Shown here piece by piece: positions 8,636 through 17,514 of a DNA stretch of 64,000 bases. This DNA is from Kaustia mangrovi (GTDB lineage Bacteria > Pseudomonadota > Alphaproteobacteria > Rhizobiales > Im1). The notes below the pieces were generated by a model, which worked only from the letters and a program-made list of their open reading frames with translations, was not told the origin of the DNA and ran no database searches. The translations under genes and the position numbers were made by a program. Where the stretch lies: NCBI RefSeq assembly GCF_015482775.1, contig NZ_CP058214.1:2151001-2215000 (forward strand), in the 5' to 3' direction. The first letter of the stretch is position 1. Every line of letters starts with the position of its first letter.

Positions 8636-8713
8636 GCGATCTCCGGGCGGGGCTGTGTCTCGAGTTCGGGTGGCCGCGCAAGCGGGCCCCCACGAGCGGC
8701 GTCAGAAACATGG

Positions 8714-8733
8714 ATCCCCGCTTCCGCGGGGAT
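8714..8733. repeat. Short hairpin (REP-like) between the IclR and DUF3422 genes
   Basis: ATCCCCGC, a TTCC loop and GCGGGGAT form a perfect 8-bp stem, 17 bases past the stop codon of the DUF3422 gene. Similar GGATCCCCGC-type hairpins are dispersed in many alphaproteobacterial genomes (recollection). It could act as a terminator for DUF3422, although no T run follows on either strand. Otherwise 8640-8749 shows nothing. Confidence 0.4.
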
Positions 8734-8749
8734 GGCGAAGGGAAAGACT

Positions 8750-10060
8750 TCAGCGTTCCGGGCGGGAGTGGGGCGCCGGGGTACGCGGCTGTCCGGCCTC
8801 GGTGTGCCGGCGCCGGACGGTGCGCACGACGAGCCATATGACGATGACCGCCAGCGGCACCGACGCCCCCGTGACGAGGTCGGCGTCCACAGGCAGCCCC
8901 GCACGATGGGCGGATTTCGACAGATAGCCGATCAGGCCGACCGTATAGTAGGAGATGGCGGCGACGGAGAGCCCCTCCACCGTCTGCTGCAGGCGAAGCT
9001 GGAGCCGGGCCCGACGGTCCATGGAGTTCAGCAGGCTCGCATTCTGGCGCTGCAGCTCGACATCGATCCAGCTGCGCAGAAGCGCCGTGGCGCGGGCGAG
9101 CTTGCGGGAGAGATTGGCCTGACGCTCCTCGACCGACTGGCAGGTCCGCATGGCGGGCGCCAGCCGGCGCTCCAGGAACAGCCCCATGGTCTCGTGGCCC
9201 GGCACGGCGACCTCGGCGAGCGAGGCGATCCGTTCCCTCACAATGTCGTAATAGGCCCGGCTCGCCCCGAAACGGTAGAGCGACAGCGCCGCATTGGCCT
9301 CCAGCTCGGCGGCCAGGCGCGTGATCTCGGCGAGCATGTCGTCGGCCTCTTCGCGGGCCCAGCGCTTCATTCTCTGCGTGATCGCCGTCAGCCGGTCCTC
9401 GATCGCCCGGATCTCCGGGGAGAGCGACTGGGCGAGCGGCAGGCCGAGGACCGCGAGCGTCCTGTAGGTCTCGATATCCAGGAGGCGCTGGACGAGTGCG
9501 CCGCGGCTGGCATCCGTCAGGCCGCGATCGATCACCAGGAACCGGGTCAGCCCGTCCCCGTCCTGCCGGAAGTCGGTGAAGATGTCGGCCTGCCCGTTGC
9601 CCGTCCTGCTGTGGCACAGACTCGTCCGGTCGAGATCGGAAACCGCGTCCTCCTCGTCCGAGAGCGCGGGGCGGATCTCGATCCGGATCGCGGAGATCAG
9701 CGGGCCCGGCGGACGGAACCCGTCGCCGAAGGGGTGCTGGTCGACCTCCGCGCCGAACCGGGCCGGCGCCGGCGCATCCCAGAAATAGGTCGAGAACTCG
9801 GTATGCCGCTCCCAGCGAAGCGTCCCCTGCCCCCAGGCGAGCGCATGATGGCTCGTCTGCTCGTCGGGCGGGGACACGCCGCGCGACCGGGACAGGTCGG
9901 CCATGATCTGCCGGTCGCGCTCGGGATCGTTCTCCGTCAGGAAGGCGAGCTGAAAGATGATCCGCGAGGACGGAACGAGAACATAGGGCCGCGCATGGAC
10001 CTCCCCGAGCGCGCGGGCGCGTTCCTCGGCGACGGGGAAGGCAAAGGCTCGCTGTTCCAT
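8750..10060 (-). CDS. DUF3422 family membrane-anchored protein
   Basis: This 436-residue protein matches the layout of DUF3422. An N-terminal region contains EVHARPYVLV and a HHALAWGQGTLRWERHTEF block. A long helical segment follows (about residues 180-370, rich in Ala, Arg and Leu). Two C-terminal membrane helices lie near LSVAAISYYTVGLIGYL and VPLAVIVIWLVV, followed by a basic tail. The start at 10060 (MEQRAF) follows GAGGGG at seven bases, in preference to the longer in-frame start. The function of the family is not established. It stands alone between two operons. Confidence 0.82.
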   Translation of the reverse strand: MEQRAFAFPVAEERARALGEVHARPYVLVPSSRIIFQLAFLTENDPERDRQIMADLSRSRGVSPPDEQTSHHALAWGQGTLRWERHTEFSTYFWDAPAPARFGAEVDQHPFGDGFRPPGPLISAIRIEIRPALSDEEDAVSDLDRTSLCHSRTGNGQADIFTDFRQDGDGLTRFLVIDRGLTDASRGALVQRLLDIETYRTLAVLGLPLAQSLSPEIRAIEDRLTAITQRMKRWAREEADDMLAEITRLAAELEANAALSLYRFGASRAYYDIVRERIASLAEVAVPGHETMGLFLERRLAPAMRTCQSVEERQANLSRKLARATALLRSWIDVELQRQNASLLNSMDRRARLQLRLQQTVEGLSVAAISYYTVGLIGYLSKSAHRAGLPVDADLVTGASVPLAVIVIWLVVRTVRRRHTEAGQPRTPAPHSRPER

Positions 10061-10184
10061 GTAGGCGCCCCTCGCAGGCGGCACGGCCCCGGACTGTCCC
10101 CGCGATCCTAGCAGACGCGGGCACGTTCCTCTAACCGTCCCGGAGCGCCCCGCATCCCGGGACGGCCGTTCGTGCCGTCCTGCC

Positions 10185-11261
10185 CTATCTGCCGAGGAAC
10201 CTGAACGGTTTGGCCGGCACGAACTTGTCCGTGGCGTCGCCCGAATAGATCCGGCTCTGGTCCGGGCCGAGATCGAGCTTCATCACCTGACCCGACTCCT
10301 CGGAGAAATCGACCGACTTGAGATCGACCCAGAAGGTGTTGGGCGTCAGCGCGGACTCGAAGAAGTAGAGCTTGCGCGCCTGGTCGGACACGGTGCGCCA
10401 GCGCGTGGACGAGATGTTCGGCTCGTCCGGCGTTGAGATGCCATAGGGCACCGAGACGTTGCGGATGATGGAGAAGACGCCGGCCACGGCAAGGTTCGGC
10501 TTGTCGAATTTCGGGATCGCGTTCACGTAGAAGGAGGCGCGCGCGAAGCGGTCGGCGGCGCGGTTCGTGCCCGGCAGGAAGACAGTGCCGCCGATCTGCT
10601 GCCAGTAGTCGTCGAGGGCGAGCTGGCGCTCGAAGACGGGCGAATTGGTCATCACCTGGTAGGACCGGCTGTGGTGGATGACCTGCTTGCCGTCGATATA
10701 CTCGACGATGGCGCTGTCGCCGCTGGCGTCCGACAGAGACAAGTGCAGCGTGGCGAGCCTGTCCTCGCCCGGCACGGCGTCGGTGACGATGGTGAACGGG
10801 TTTTTCTCAAGCGCCGCCACCGCTTCGGAGACCGTGGCGAAATTGTCGAGCACATACTGCGCCCAGGCCGCGATGGTCAGGCCGGGGCTCTCGCCCTTAT
10901 AGGCGGGATACTCCGACTCCGCGAGCCACAGCACATTGGCCACGAGCCCGGCCTCGTTCATGCCGTCGGTGGTCGAGATATCGTAGCCCGACGCGATGAC
11001 GCTGCCGTATTTCGAGGTCCAGCGGATCGAGTTCGGCCCCGCCTCGCCGCTGCGCTCCATGCCGCGCGGGAAGATCCACAGATTGGTGGCGACATCCGTC
11101 CTCCAGTCCATCGACCGCGCCGTCAGCACGGTTTCGCCGGCGCCCAGATAGACGAACCGGGTGCAGGCGGCAGAGATCGTCGGCGCCAGCGCCGTGACGA
11201 GGGCAAGACCGGCGGCCAGCGCCGGGGCGGCGACGCGGCGGGAGAGTGCGCAACGGGGCAT
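10185..11261 (-). CDS. Exported choloylglycine hydrolase / penicillin V acylase family amidase
   Basis: This 358-residue precursor is an N-terminal nucleophile (Ntn) hydrolase of the linear-amide C-N hydrolase family. A signal peptide (about residues 1-32, ending TISAA) precedes CTRFVYLG, so signal cleavage would expose the catalytic Cys. The conserved Arg and Asp follow in ARSMDWRTD, and an Asn lies in VMTNSP. Gram-negative periplasmic members cleave penicillin V or acyl-homoserine lactones; others cleave bile salts. It follows a cytosolic-type paralogue, downstream of an efflux operon. Which amide is hydrolysed is not known. Confidence 0.88.
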   Translation of the reverse strand: MPRCALSRRVAAPALAAGLALVTALAPTISAACTRFVYLGAGETVLTARSMDWRTDVATNLWIFPRGMERSGEAGPNSIRWTSKYGSVIASGYDISTTDGMNEAGLVANVLWLAESEYPAYKGESPGLTIAAWAQYVLDNFATVSEAVAALEKNPFTIVTDAVPGEDRLATLHLSLSDASGDSAIVEYIDGKQVIHHSRSYQVMTNSPVFERQLALDDYWQQIGGTVFLPGTNRAADRFARASFYVNAIPKFDKPNLAVAGVFSIIRNVSVPYGISTPDEPNISSTRWRTVSDQARKLYFFESALTPNTFWVDLKSVDFSEESGQVMKLDLGPDQSRIYSGDATDKFVPAKPFRFLGR

Positions 11262-11395
11262 GATGGGTGTGGACCTTTCCTCTCGGATGAACGCTGAGAC
11301 CACTATGGACGAATACATCTGACATTCACAATACGCGCGGCGACGGCCGGACCCGGCGGCGGGATTGCCCCTTGCCCGATCGGCTCCGCGAAATG

Positions 11396-12502
11396 TCAGT
11401 TGCCGGTCATGAGAACGGTCGCGTCCCCCGCCATCCCGTCGATCCGGTCGAGCGGAACGACCTTCGGCTCCTTGAGCGCGGAGAGCCTGTTCAGGTCGAA
11501 GACGGAGAAGTTCATGGCCTTGTAGGTGCGCAGGAAGAACAGCCCGCGGTCGAGATCGGAGAGATTCGTCCAGGAGGTGAACTCGGTCGCATAGGGTTCC
11601 GCCCCGCCCTGGTCGAGGCCCGCAACCTCCAGATGGCCGCCGCCGTCCTGGGGATAGTCGATCGTGATCCCGCGCGGACGGTCGAAATTGTTCATGACAT
11701 GGGCGAGGGTCTGCACCGCCTCGTCGGCGGTCTCCGCGCGTTCGGTGAACTGTGCATAGTAGGCCGCCCGCACGAAGCGCCCGACGGAGGTGCTGGACGA
11801 TGGCAGGCCCGCCGTCGCGATGCCGGAATCGGGCTGGGCGGCGGCATAGCGGCCGAAGGTGGCACTCGACCGGTCGACATTGGTCAGGAACGTGTAGTTG
11901 TCGAGATTGGTCAGGTGCCAGCCGAACTCCGGACCGTTGGTCATGACGCCGACGGGGTTGTCGTGGACGCTCATCTCGCCCCGATTGAACTCGATGACGA
12001 GCGAGGCGCCGGAGGCGTCGTGCACCACATAGTGGAACGGCGATTCCACGCCGCCGAGAATGGCGAGCGCCTCCAGGAGGACGGGCTGGCCGGCCAGCGC
12101 CTCCCTGAGCTCCGCCACGGTCTCGAATTGCGCGAGAGCCCAGCTTCCCAGATCGGAGGCCGACAGGACCGCGCGGGTCATGGCGACCGATTGCTGCGTG
12201 CCGCCCGCGGCCGGGTAGGAGAGCAGGCTGAAGGTCAGCCCCCGCGCATTGAGCCCCTCCAGCACCTTCAGATCGCCGAGGCCGAGCGGCGCCTCCGCGG
12301 AGGGCTTGCGGTCGGGCATGGTGACCGCCAGGACCGCGTGCCGGGCCTCGTATTCGAGCGCGGGATGGCCCTCGACCGCCGACGAGAAGGGCGTGCCCTC
12401 GGGGAAGTAGACGACCTGATAGGGCAGATCGACCGTCAGTTCCAGCGTGCGGCCGAAATAGACCTTGCCGGCGGCGTCGGTGTAGCTGAGGGAGGTGCAC
12501 AT
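11396..12502 (-). CDS. Cytosolic choloylglycine hydrolase family amidase
   Basis: This 368-residue Ntn hydrolase begins MCTSLSYTDAAGKVYFGRTL. Removal of Met leaves Cys as the first residue, as in bile salt hydrolases, and a GRTLEL block replaces the usual GRNxD. An Asn is seen in GVMTNGPEF and a late Arg in the FDRPRGI region. It has no signal peptide, unlike its neighbour. It lies 44 bases after the outer-membrane efflux gene, probably at the tail of the same operon. Two acylases, one inside and one exported, beside an efflux pump suggest handling of an N-acyl or bile-acid-like amide; this is an inference. Confidence 0.88.
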   Translation of the reverse strand: MCTSLSYTDAAGKVYFGRTLELTVDLPYQVVYFPEGTPFSSAVEGHPALEYEARHAVLAVTMPDRKPSAEAPLGLGDLKVLEGLNARGLTFSLLSYPAAGGTQQSVAMTRAVLSASDLGSWALAQFETVAELREALAGQPVLLEALAILGGVESPFHYVVHDASGASLVIEFNRGEMSVHDNPVGVMTNGPEFGWHLTNLDNYTFLTNVDRSSATFGRYAAAQPDSGIATAGLPSSSTSVGRFVRAAYYAQFTERAETADEAVQTLAHVMNNFDRPRGITIDYPQDGGGHLEVAGLDQGGAEPYATEFTSWTNLSDLDRGLFFLRTYKAMNFSVFDLNRLSALKEPKVVPLDRIDGMAGDATVLMTGN

Positions 12503-12546
12503 GTCGGCGGTTCCTGTTGTTGCCGTGAATTGGGGGCGTGCCCGCG

Positions 12547-14055
12547 TCAGTCCAGCAAGGCCTGTGCCGGCGCGTTCCGGGACGTCATCGCCCCGAGGGC
12601 GAAGGCCAGCGACGAGGCCGCGACGAGCGCCGATGCGTGGGCATCGGCCTGCGCCTGGCGCGCATCGAGAAGCCCGGTTTCCGCCGCCGTCGCGTCGGTC
12701 AGCGTCCCCACACCGTTGCGATAGGCCTCGAAGGCGGCGTCATAGGTCACCTTCGAGGCGTTGACCAGCTCGCTTGCGGCGTCGTGCGCCTCCAGGGCCG
12801 AGCGCAGCGTGTCCACCGCCACGACGATCTCGCGCACGGCGGTGTCGCGGGTCTTCTCGAAGGTCGCCTGTGCCGCGTCGGAGACCGACTGGGCATTGCG
12901 CCGCCGGGCCATCCGCACGCCCCCGTCATAGATCGGGATGGTCACGCCAACGAGCACGCCCGACGACGTGGCCTCCGTACCGACCGCCGGCAGGTTGCCG
13001 CTCTGCAGGCCGATCTGGTCGTAGGCCGCCACCGCGCCGAGATAGACCTTGGGCATGAAGTCCGCATCCGCCGCGCGCACATTGGCCTTGCTGGCCTTGA
13101 GCTCCGCATAGCTTGCGAGAACGTCCGGCCGCCGCGACAGGGCCTCCCGGATCACCCTGTCCGTCGGCAGGGAGCGCGCCCTGGGGAGGCGCCGGTCGGC
13201 CGACGAGGCGATCTCGATCGTCGATCTCGGCGAGACGCCCATGGCGCCCAGCAGGTCCTGATAGGCGTCGCGCTGGCCGTCCTGCGCCTGAACCAGGCGA
13301 AGCTTGGACTGGGCGACGAGCTGCTTGGCCTGGGCAACCTCGATGCTGGTGCCCGTTCCGTTCCTGTATCGCGCGTCGGCGGCGTCCGCCAGGCGGCGGC
13401 TGTTGGCCAGCGTCTGCCGGGCGATCTCCAGATTGTTCTCCGCCGCGCCATAGAGATAGTAGCTGCGCGTCACAGTGTAGATCAGGGCCTGATGCGTGCC
13501 GTTGAAACTCACATTGGCCGCATGGGCATTGTGCTTGGCCGCCTTGCGCAACGCCGAACGCTGCCCGAAGTCGAAGACCAGCCATTGCAGCGCGAGGTTC
13601 GGCACGATGCCGTCGGTCGTGGTGCTCACCGTATCCGTGCCGCCGTCGAGGTCCGGCAGGGGCGTGGAAACCTTCTGCCGCCCTCCGATGACATTGGCGG
13701 TGATGACCGGCAGGAAGCTCGCCTCGGCCATGCCGACCGCCAGGGCGGCCTGGCGCGCCTCTTCCCAGGCGATGCGCGTGGAGGGATTGCGCCTTTGCGC
13801 CAGATCGATCAGCTCCGGCAGTCTGTAGACCCGCCCGGACTGGATGCCCGGCGGCACCTGCGCGACCGCCGGTTCGGACGGCACGGAGAAATCGCCCGGC
13901 GCCGATGCCGCCTCCTCGGGCGCCCAGGGCTTGTCGGGCGCTGCAGGAGCCTCGTTCAGATTGTCGCTCGCGCAGCCCCCCAGGGCCGCCATGGCGAGAA
14001 GGACAATCGAGAGCCGGACCCCCTTGCGGCATATCATGTCGACAACCTGTCTCAT
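12547..14055 (-). CDS. mdtP: Outer-membrane efflux lipoprotein (TolC/MdtP-like)
   Basis: This 502-residue outer-membrane factor begins with a lipoprotein signal ending in the lipobox LGGC. It is followed by a Pro-rich spacer and two TolC-type coiled-coil repeats (LPELIDLAQRRNPSTRIAWEEAR, then a matching segment in the second half near REALSRRPDVLASYAEL). It forms the exit duct of a tripartite pump. The ATG abuts the stop of the FUSC gene, with GAAGG upstream. The order ytcA-mdtN-mdtO-mdtP is the E. coli operon order, and the symbol is given on that basis and on fold, not on measured identity. Confidence 0.85.
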   Translation of the reverse strand: MRQVVDMICRKGVRLSIVLLAMAALGGCASDNLNEAPAAPDKPWAPEEAASAPGDFSVPSEPAVAQVPPGIQSGRVYRLPELIDLAQRRNPSTRIAWEEARQAALAVGMAEASFLPVITANVIGGRQKVSTPLPDLDGGTDTVSTTTDGIVPNLALQWLVFDFGQRSALRKAAKHNAHAANVSFNGTHQALIYTVTRSYYLYGAAENNLEIARQTLANSRRLADAADARYRNGTGTSIEVAQAKQLVAQSKLRLVQAQDGQRDAYQDLLGAMGVSPRSTIEIASSADRRLPRARSLPTDRVIREALSRRPDVLASYAELKASKANVRAADADFMPKVYLGAVAAYDQIGLQSGNLPAVGTEATSSGVLVGVTIPIYDGGVRMARRRNAQSVSDAAQATFEKTRDTAVREIVVAVDTLRSALEAHDAASELVNASKVTYDAAFEAYRNGVGTLTDATAAETGLLDARQAQADAHASALVAASSLAFALGAMTSRNAPAQALLD

Positions 14056-15948
14056 TCAAACCTTCGCGATCTGCTCGAGCCGGTCCAGACCGGCGCCGGG
14101 CCCGCTGCCGGAGCCCGGGGCGCTGGACGTTTCCGCCGCGTCCGATCCCGCATCCGGCGCGCCGCCGGCCTGCGCCAGCCGGTCCGCCAGCGCTCTCAGG
14201 CGCCCTGGCGTCCCGTCGGTGTCGCGTGCCGTAAGGACCAGCCGGGGGACGCATGCGCGCGCCTCCGCGACGATCTCCGCGATCCGCCCGACCTCGGCCC
14301 GCGGCGGCTGCAGGCGGCGCGGCTCGAAGGCGACCGTATCGAGGATATCCGCGGCCTCGGCGAGGCGGGCCTGCGCCTCCGCCGTCCCCGCGACCCGCGT
14401 GCCCCTCGCCTCCCGCGGCTGTGCGATCAGGCCCGCGACGGTGTGGAGCGCGGACGCCACCCTGGAGCGCACGGTCTCCATGGCGCTTTTCGGCCAGATC
14501 TGGCTGAAGATCAGATAGACGACGACATTGCCGAGCAGGATCCCGACAACCCGGTCGCTGGCCTGCGACATCTCGAAGCTCGGCCCGAAGCCGTTGAGAA
14601 TGGTCAGGAGGAAGGCCAGCGCGATCTGGACGCCGGCATAGCTGATGCGCTCGCTGCCGGACGACACCCAGGCTGCCGGCAGCACGCCGGCGAACACCAG
14701 CACCATGAGCCCGCCGACCGAGGTGAGCCACGGCATGACGAAGAGGAGCGACAGGACGCCCATGCCGGCGCCGATCAGGCAGCCCGCGATCCGCAGGGCA
14801 AGTTTCCTGACCGTTTCGCCGGTGGAGCCGAGCGCGGCGACGTAACAGGTGATCATCGCCGTGTGGATCCCGCCCCAATGGATGCCGGTATATGTGAGGT
14901 AGCAGAGGATCGCCGCGATGGAGGTCTTGAGCGCGAAACGCTGATGGTCGGGATTGGTGAAGGCGTCGGGCGCCAGAAAGGGGAGCTTGCGCGGCCGGGG
15001 CGTACCGCCGCCATCGGGGGCGGCAAGCTCCTCCAGCGCCGACCAGGCCTCCGCCTCCGCCGCATCGCCTGCCGCCATGGTGCGCTCCGGCCCACCCGGT
15101 ACGCGCCCGGCCTCCACATCCGCCGCCGCATGGCGCAACGCATCGCTCAGCGCCTCGCGGCGGTCTTCGGCCAGACGCTCCGGCATGGCCGAGGCGGCAA
15201 GCAGGATACGGTAGCTCGTCTCGACCGCGCCGTTCAGCCACGCAGACCGGCTCGTCGGCACCAGATGCAGCGCCGCGACGAGCTGCGTCTTCTTCAGCGC
15301 GGTGTCGTTGCCCTCGCCGAGGAGCTCCGCGAGCGCGTCCCCGTTGTCCCGGGTGCCGATCCACCGGGCGGCTTCCTCCAGCCGCTCCGCGACCTTGTTG
15401 CGGATATGGGTCTGCGCCGGAATGCCGAGCAGCAGGTTGAACCCGATCATGAGGACCATGGGCATGACGGCCATCTTCCACGCCATGAGCAGCCCCTGAT
15501 CGGCGATCTGGCCGACCGGCACATCGGTCACGAGCGTCATGATGAACGCGATGATGAGGCCCACAATGGCGGCCTGCTCGCCGAGCGGCGTCGCGGAGCT
15601 GAGGAAGAGGAAGACGTAGGAGGCGGCGAACATGACCGCCAGGCGCAGCGCCGGATCGTCTATCGTGGCGCCGACGATCGGGATCATCACGACCACGACA
15701 ACGGTCGCCAGGAGGATCAGGCCGACCGCCGTCACGCTCGTTTCCACCGCGTCCGGCTTCATCAGGAAGATGACCAGATAGCAGCTGATCGCCGATTCCG
15801 GGATCTTCAGGAGCATGGCGGTCGCCGCGACGAGCGCGCACAGCAAGGCGACCCGCCACGCCATCCCGGCCCGGCCGGGCGCGGGCTGCAGGTCGCGCCA
15901 GGCCTGCCGGGCAATCGCCGGCCAGGGGCTGTCAGCAGCGTTCGTCAT
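14056..15948 (-). CDS. mdtO: FUSC-family inner-membrane efflux protein (MdtO/AaeB-like)
   Basis: This 630-residue protein has two sets of membrane helices (roughly residues 20-180 and 330-480) separated by soluble parts. This is the fusaric-acid-resistance/AaeB layout. The second half has the FUSC core, KTSIAAILCYLTYTGIHWGG, followed by a GETVRKLALRIAGCLIGA block. It is the inner-membrane component working with the adjacent HlyD-type adaptor and TolC-type duct. Relatives export aromatic acids, fusaric acid or dyes. Its 5' end overlaps the adaptor gene by 17 bases. Confidence 0.88.
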   Translation of the reverse strand: MTNAADSPWPAIARQAWRDLQPAPGRAGMAWRVALLCALVAATAMLLKIPESAISCYLVIFLMKPDAVETSVTAVGLILLATVVVVVMIPIVGATIDDPALRLAVMFAASYVFLFLSSATPLGEQAAIVGLIIAFIMTLVTDVPVGQIADQGLLMAWKMAVMPMVLMIGFNLLLGIPAQTHIRNKVAERLEEAARWIGTRDNGDALAELLGEGNDTALKKTQLVAALHLVPTSRSAWLNGAVETSYRILLAASAMPERLAEDRREALSDALRHAAADVEAGRVPGGPERTMAAGDAAEAEAWSALEELAAPDGGGTPRPRKLPFLAPDAFTNPDHQRFALKTSIAAILCYLTYTGIHWGGIHTAMITCYVAALGSTGETVRKLALRIAGCLIGAGMGVLSLLFVMPWLTSVGGLMVLVFAGVLPAAWVSSGSERISYAGVQIALAFLLTILNGFGPSFEMSQASDRVVGILLGNVVVYLIFSQIWPKSAMETVRSRVASALHTVAGLIAQPREARGTRVAGTAEAQARLAEAADILDTVAFEPRRLQPPRAEVGRIAEIVAEARACVPRLVLTARDTDGTPGRLRALADRLAQAGGAPDAGSDAAETSSAPGSGSGPGAGLDRLEQIAKV

Positions 15949-16981
15949 GATGCACGATCGAAACGGCCGAGGCGCCGACGCGCATGAGCTCGGCGGGTGG
16001 GTCGATCAGCCTGATCCGCACCGGGAACCGCTGCTGGACGCGGACCCAGTCGAGCGACTTCGGAACGATGGGCAGGGTGCTCGGCAGATTGATCTGGTCC
16101 TTGGAGCTGACACCCCAGCCGATCCCCTCAACGACGCCCTCGATCTCGCGTTTCCGGTCGGCCAGCGCATAGACGGTCGCGCAGTTGCCCACCGCGATAT
16201 CGGGCAGGGTGGTCTCCGTATAGGCCGCGCTCGCGAACCAGGCACCGGTATCGATGAGCGTGAACACCGATTGGCCCGGCAGCACATATTCCCCCGCCGA
16301 CACGGTGAGGCCGACCACGCGCCCGTCATGGGGGGCGCGGATGACCGTGTTGGCCAGCTCGTGCTCGGCGATGGCGAGCGCGGCGCGCCGCGCCCGGACC
16401 AGGGCCTCCGCCGCCTCCTCGTCGCTGACCAGGGCCTCCGCCGCCTCCGCCTGCCGCAGGGCCTCGTTGAGACTGACCTCCGCATCCCGCTTGGCCGTGC
16501 GGGCATCGTCGATCTGCTGGGCCGACACGTAGCCCTTCGGCTGCATCGGAAGGAGGCGTTCGAGCGTCTGGGTGGCGAGCTCGAGATTGGCGCGCGCGCG
16601 CTCGACCTGCTCGGCGGCGATGGCCGCATTGGCCTGCTCGGCGCGAATGGTCCGCGACTTGTCGTTCTGCGCGGCCTCGGCGATGGCAAGGTCGGCCCGC
16701 GCCTGGTCGACGGCCAGCTTGAAGGCCCGGTCGTCGAGCGTGAGCAGCACCTCGCCCTTCTCGACGAGATCGTTCTCCCGGACGGCGATGGTGCCGATGC
16801 GGCCGGCGATGGACGGGGCAATGTGCACGACATCCGCGCCGAGCGTGACGTCGTCCGACATCGGATTGGCGCTGGAGACCCGATAGCTGCGGTATCCAAG
16901 CGCGGCGGCACCGGCGATGATCGCCACGCTGATCGCGACGCCGGCGATCCTCGCGCTACGGGCTTTGAGGCTCAGGGCCAT
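15932..16981 (-). CDS. mdtN: HlyD-type membrane fusion protein (MdtN-like)
   Basis: This 349-residue periplasmic adaptor has an N-terminal membrane anchor (IAGVAISVAIIAGAAALGY). A biotinyl-lipoyl half follows (DVVHIAPSIAGRIGTIAVREND), then a coiled coil at about residues 85-200, and the second lipoyl half with TVIRAPHDGRVVGLTVSAGEYV. Such adaptors link the FUSC inner-membrane protein to the outer-membrane duct. It starts three bases after the stop of the small upstream gene and overlaps the FUSC gene. Confidence 0.9.
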   Translation of the reverse strand: MALSLKARSARIAGVAISVAIIAGAAALGYRSYRVSSANPMSDDVTLGADVVHIAPSIAGRIGTIAVRENDLVEKGEVLLTLDDRAFKLAVDQARADLAIAEAAQNDKSRTIRAEQANAAIAAEQVERARANLELATQTLERLLPMQPKGYVSAQQIDDARTAKRDAEVSLNEALRQAEAAEALVSDEEAAEALVRARRAALAIAEHELANTVIRAPHDGRVVGLTVSAGEYVLPGQSVFTLIDTGAWFASAAYTETTLPDIAVGNCATVYALADRKREIEGVVEGIGWGVSSKDQINLPSTLPIVPKSLDWVRVQQRFPVRIRLIDPPAELMRVGASAVSIVHHDERC

Positions 16982-16984
16982 CGC

Positions 16985-17281
16985 CTAGCGCCCCACCGTC
17001 GCCAGAAGGAACAGGAAGGCAAGCCCGACCGCCATGCTCATATAGACGGCCACGCGCCAGCGCAGGATATCGTCGAGCCCTGTCGCGACGAAGGCGACGC
17101 GCACGAGGACGGTCACGACCGTGCCGGCGAAGATGCACAGCAGCCATGCCGGAAAGAAGCTCCCGAACATCGGCACCGATGGCGCCGCGGCCATGGCCGC
17201 ATTGGGGGCGAGCAGCCCGCCGGCCAGCACGAATGCCGTCCATCGCGGAGACCGGGTTGTATCGCTGAAACCTCGCTGCAA
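16985..17281 (-). CDS. ytcA: Small membrane protein, YtcA-like
   Basis: The conserved part is a signal-like segment followed by SVPMFGSFFPAWLLCIFAG, a second helix and a short C-terminal helix. This matches the YtcA family that precedes mdtN in enterobacteria. A TTG start at 17281 is used because a GGGGGG run lies a few bases upstream; an in-frame ATG at 17344 would add 21 residues. Enterobacterial YtcA proteins are lipoproteins, but no lipobox Cys is seen here. It is the first gene of the efflux operon. Its role is unknown. Confidence 0.65.
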   Translation of the reverse strand: MQRGFSDTTRSPRWTAFVLAGGLLAPNAAMAAAPSVPMFGSFFPAWLLCIFAGTVVTVLVRVAFVATGLDDILRWRVAVYMSMAVGLAFLFLLATVGR

Positions 17282-17514
17282 TGAGCCCCCCGCTCTGATT
17301 GCATTACCGGTGACAGATCTCCCCAGGTGGAGAATGCCGGACATGTCGTCGTCGGATCGCGCGCTATGGGGTGTCTGGGGAATGAGCCTGTCTGGATCGT
17401 TGCCGTCCATCGCCCCGGCAACAGGCCGGAACGCCTCACAATTTCGTCCATGCGGGTTAAGTTTCGGATAACGGGCCCGGCAGCCTTCCGGGCGCGGCGC
17501 TCCGCAGAGGGGCG

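Noticed and set aside
12538..15987. A 1,149-codon open frame on the plus strand across the efflux genes
   Set aside because: It is antisense to two well-supported overlapping genes and its translation is Arg/Gly/Asp-rich with no domain features.
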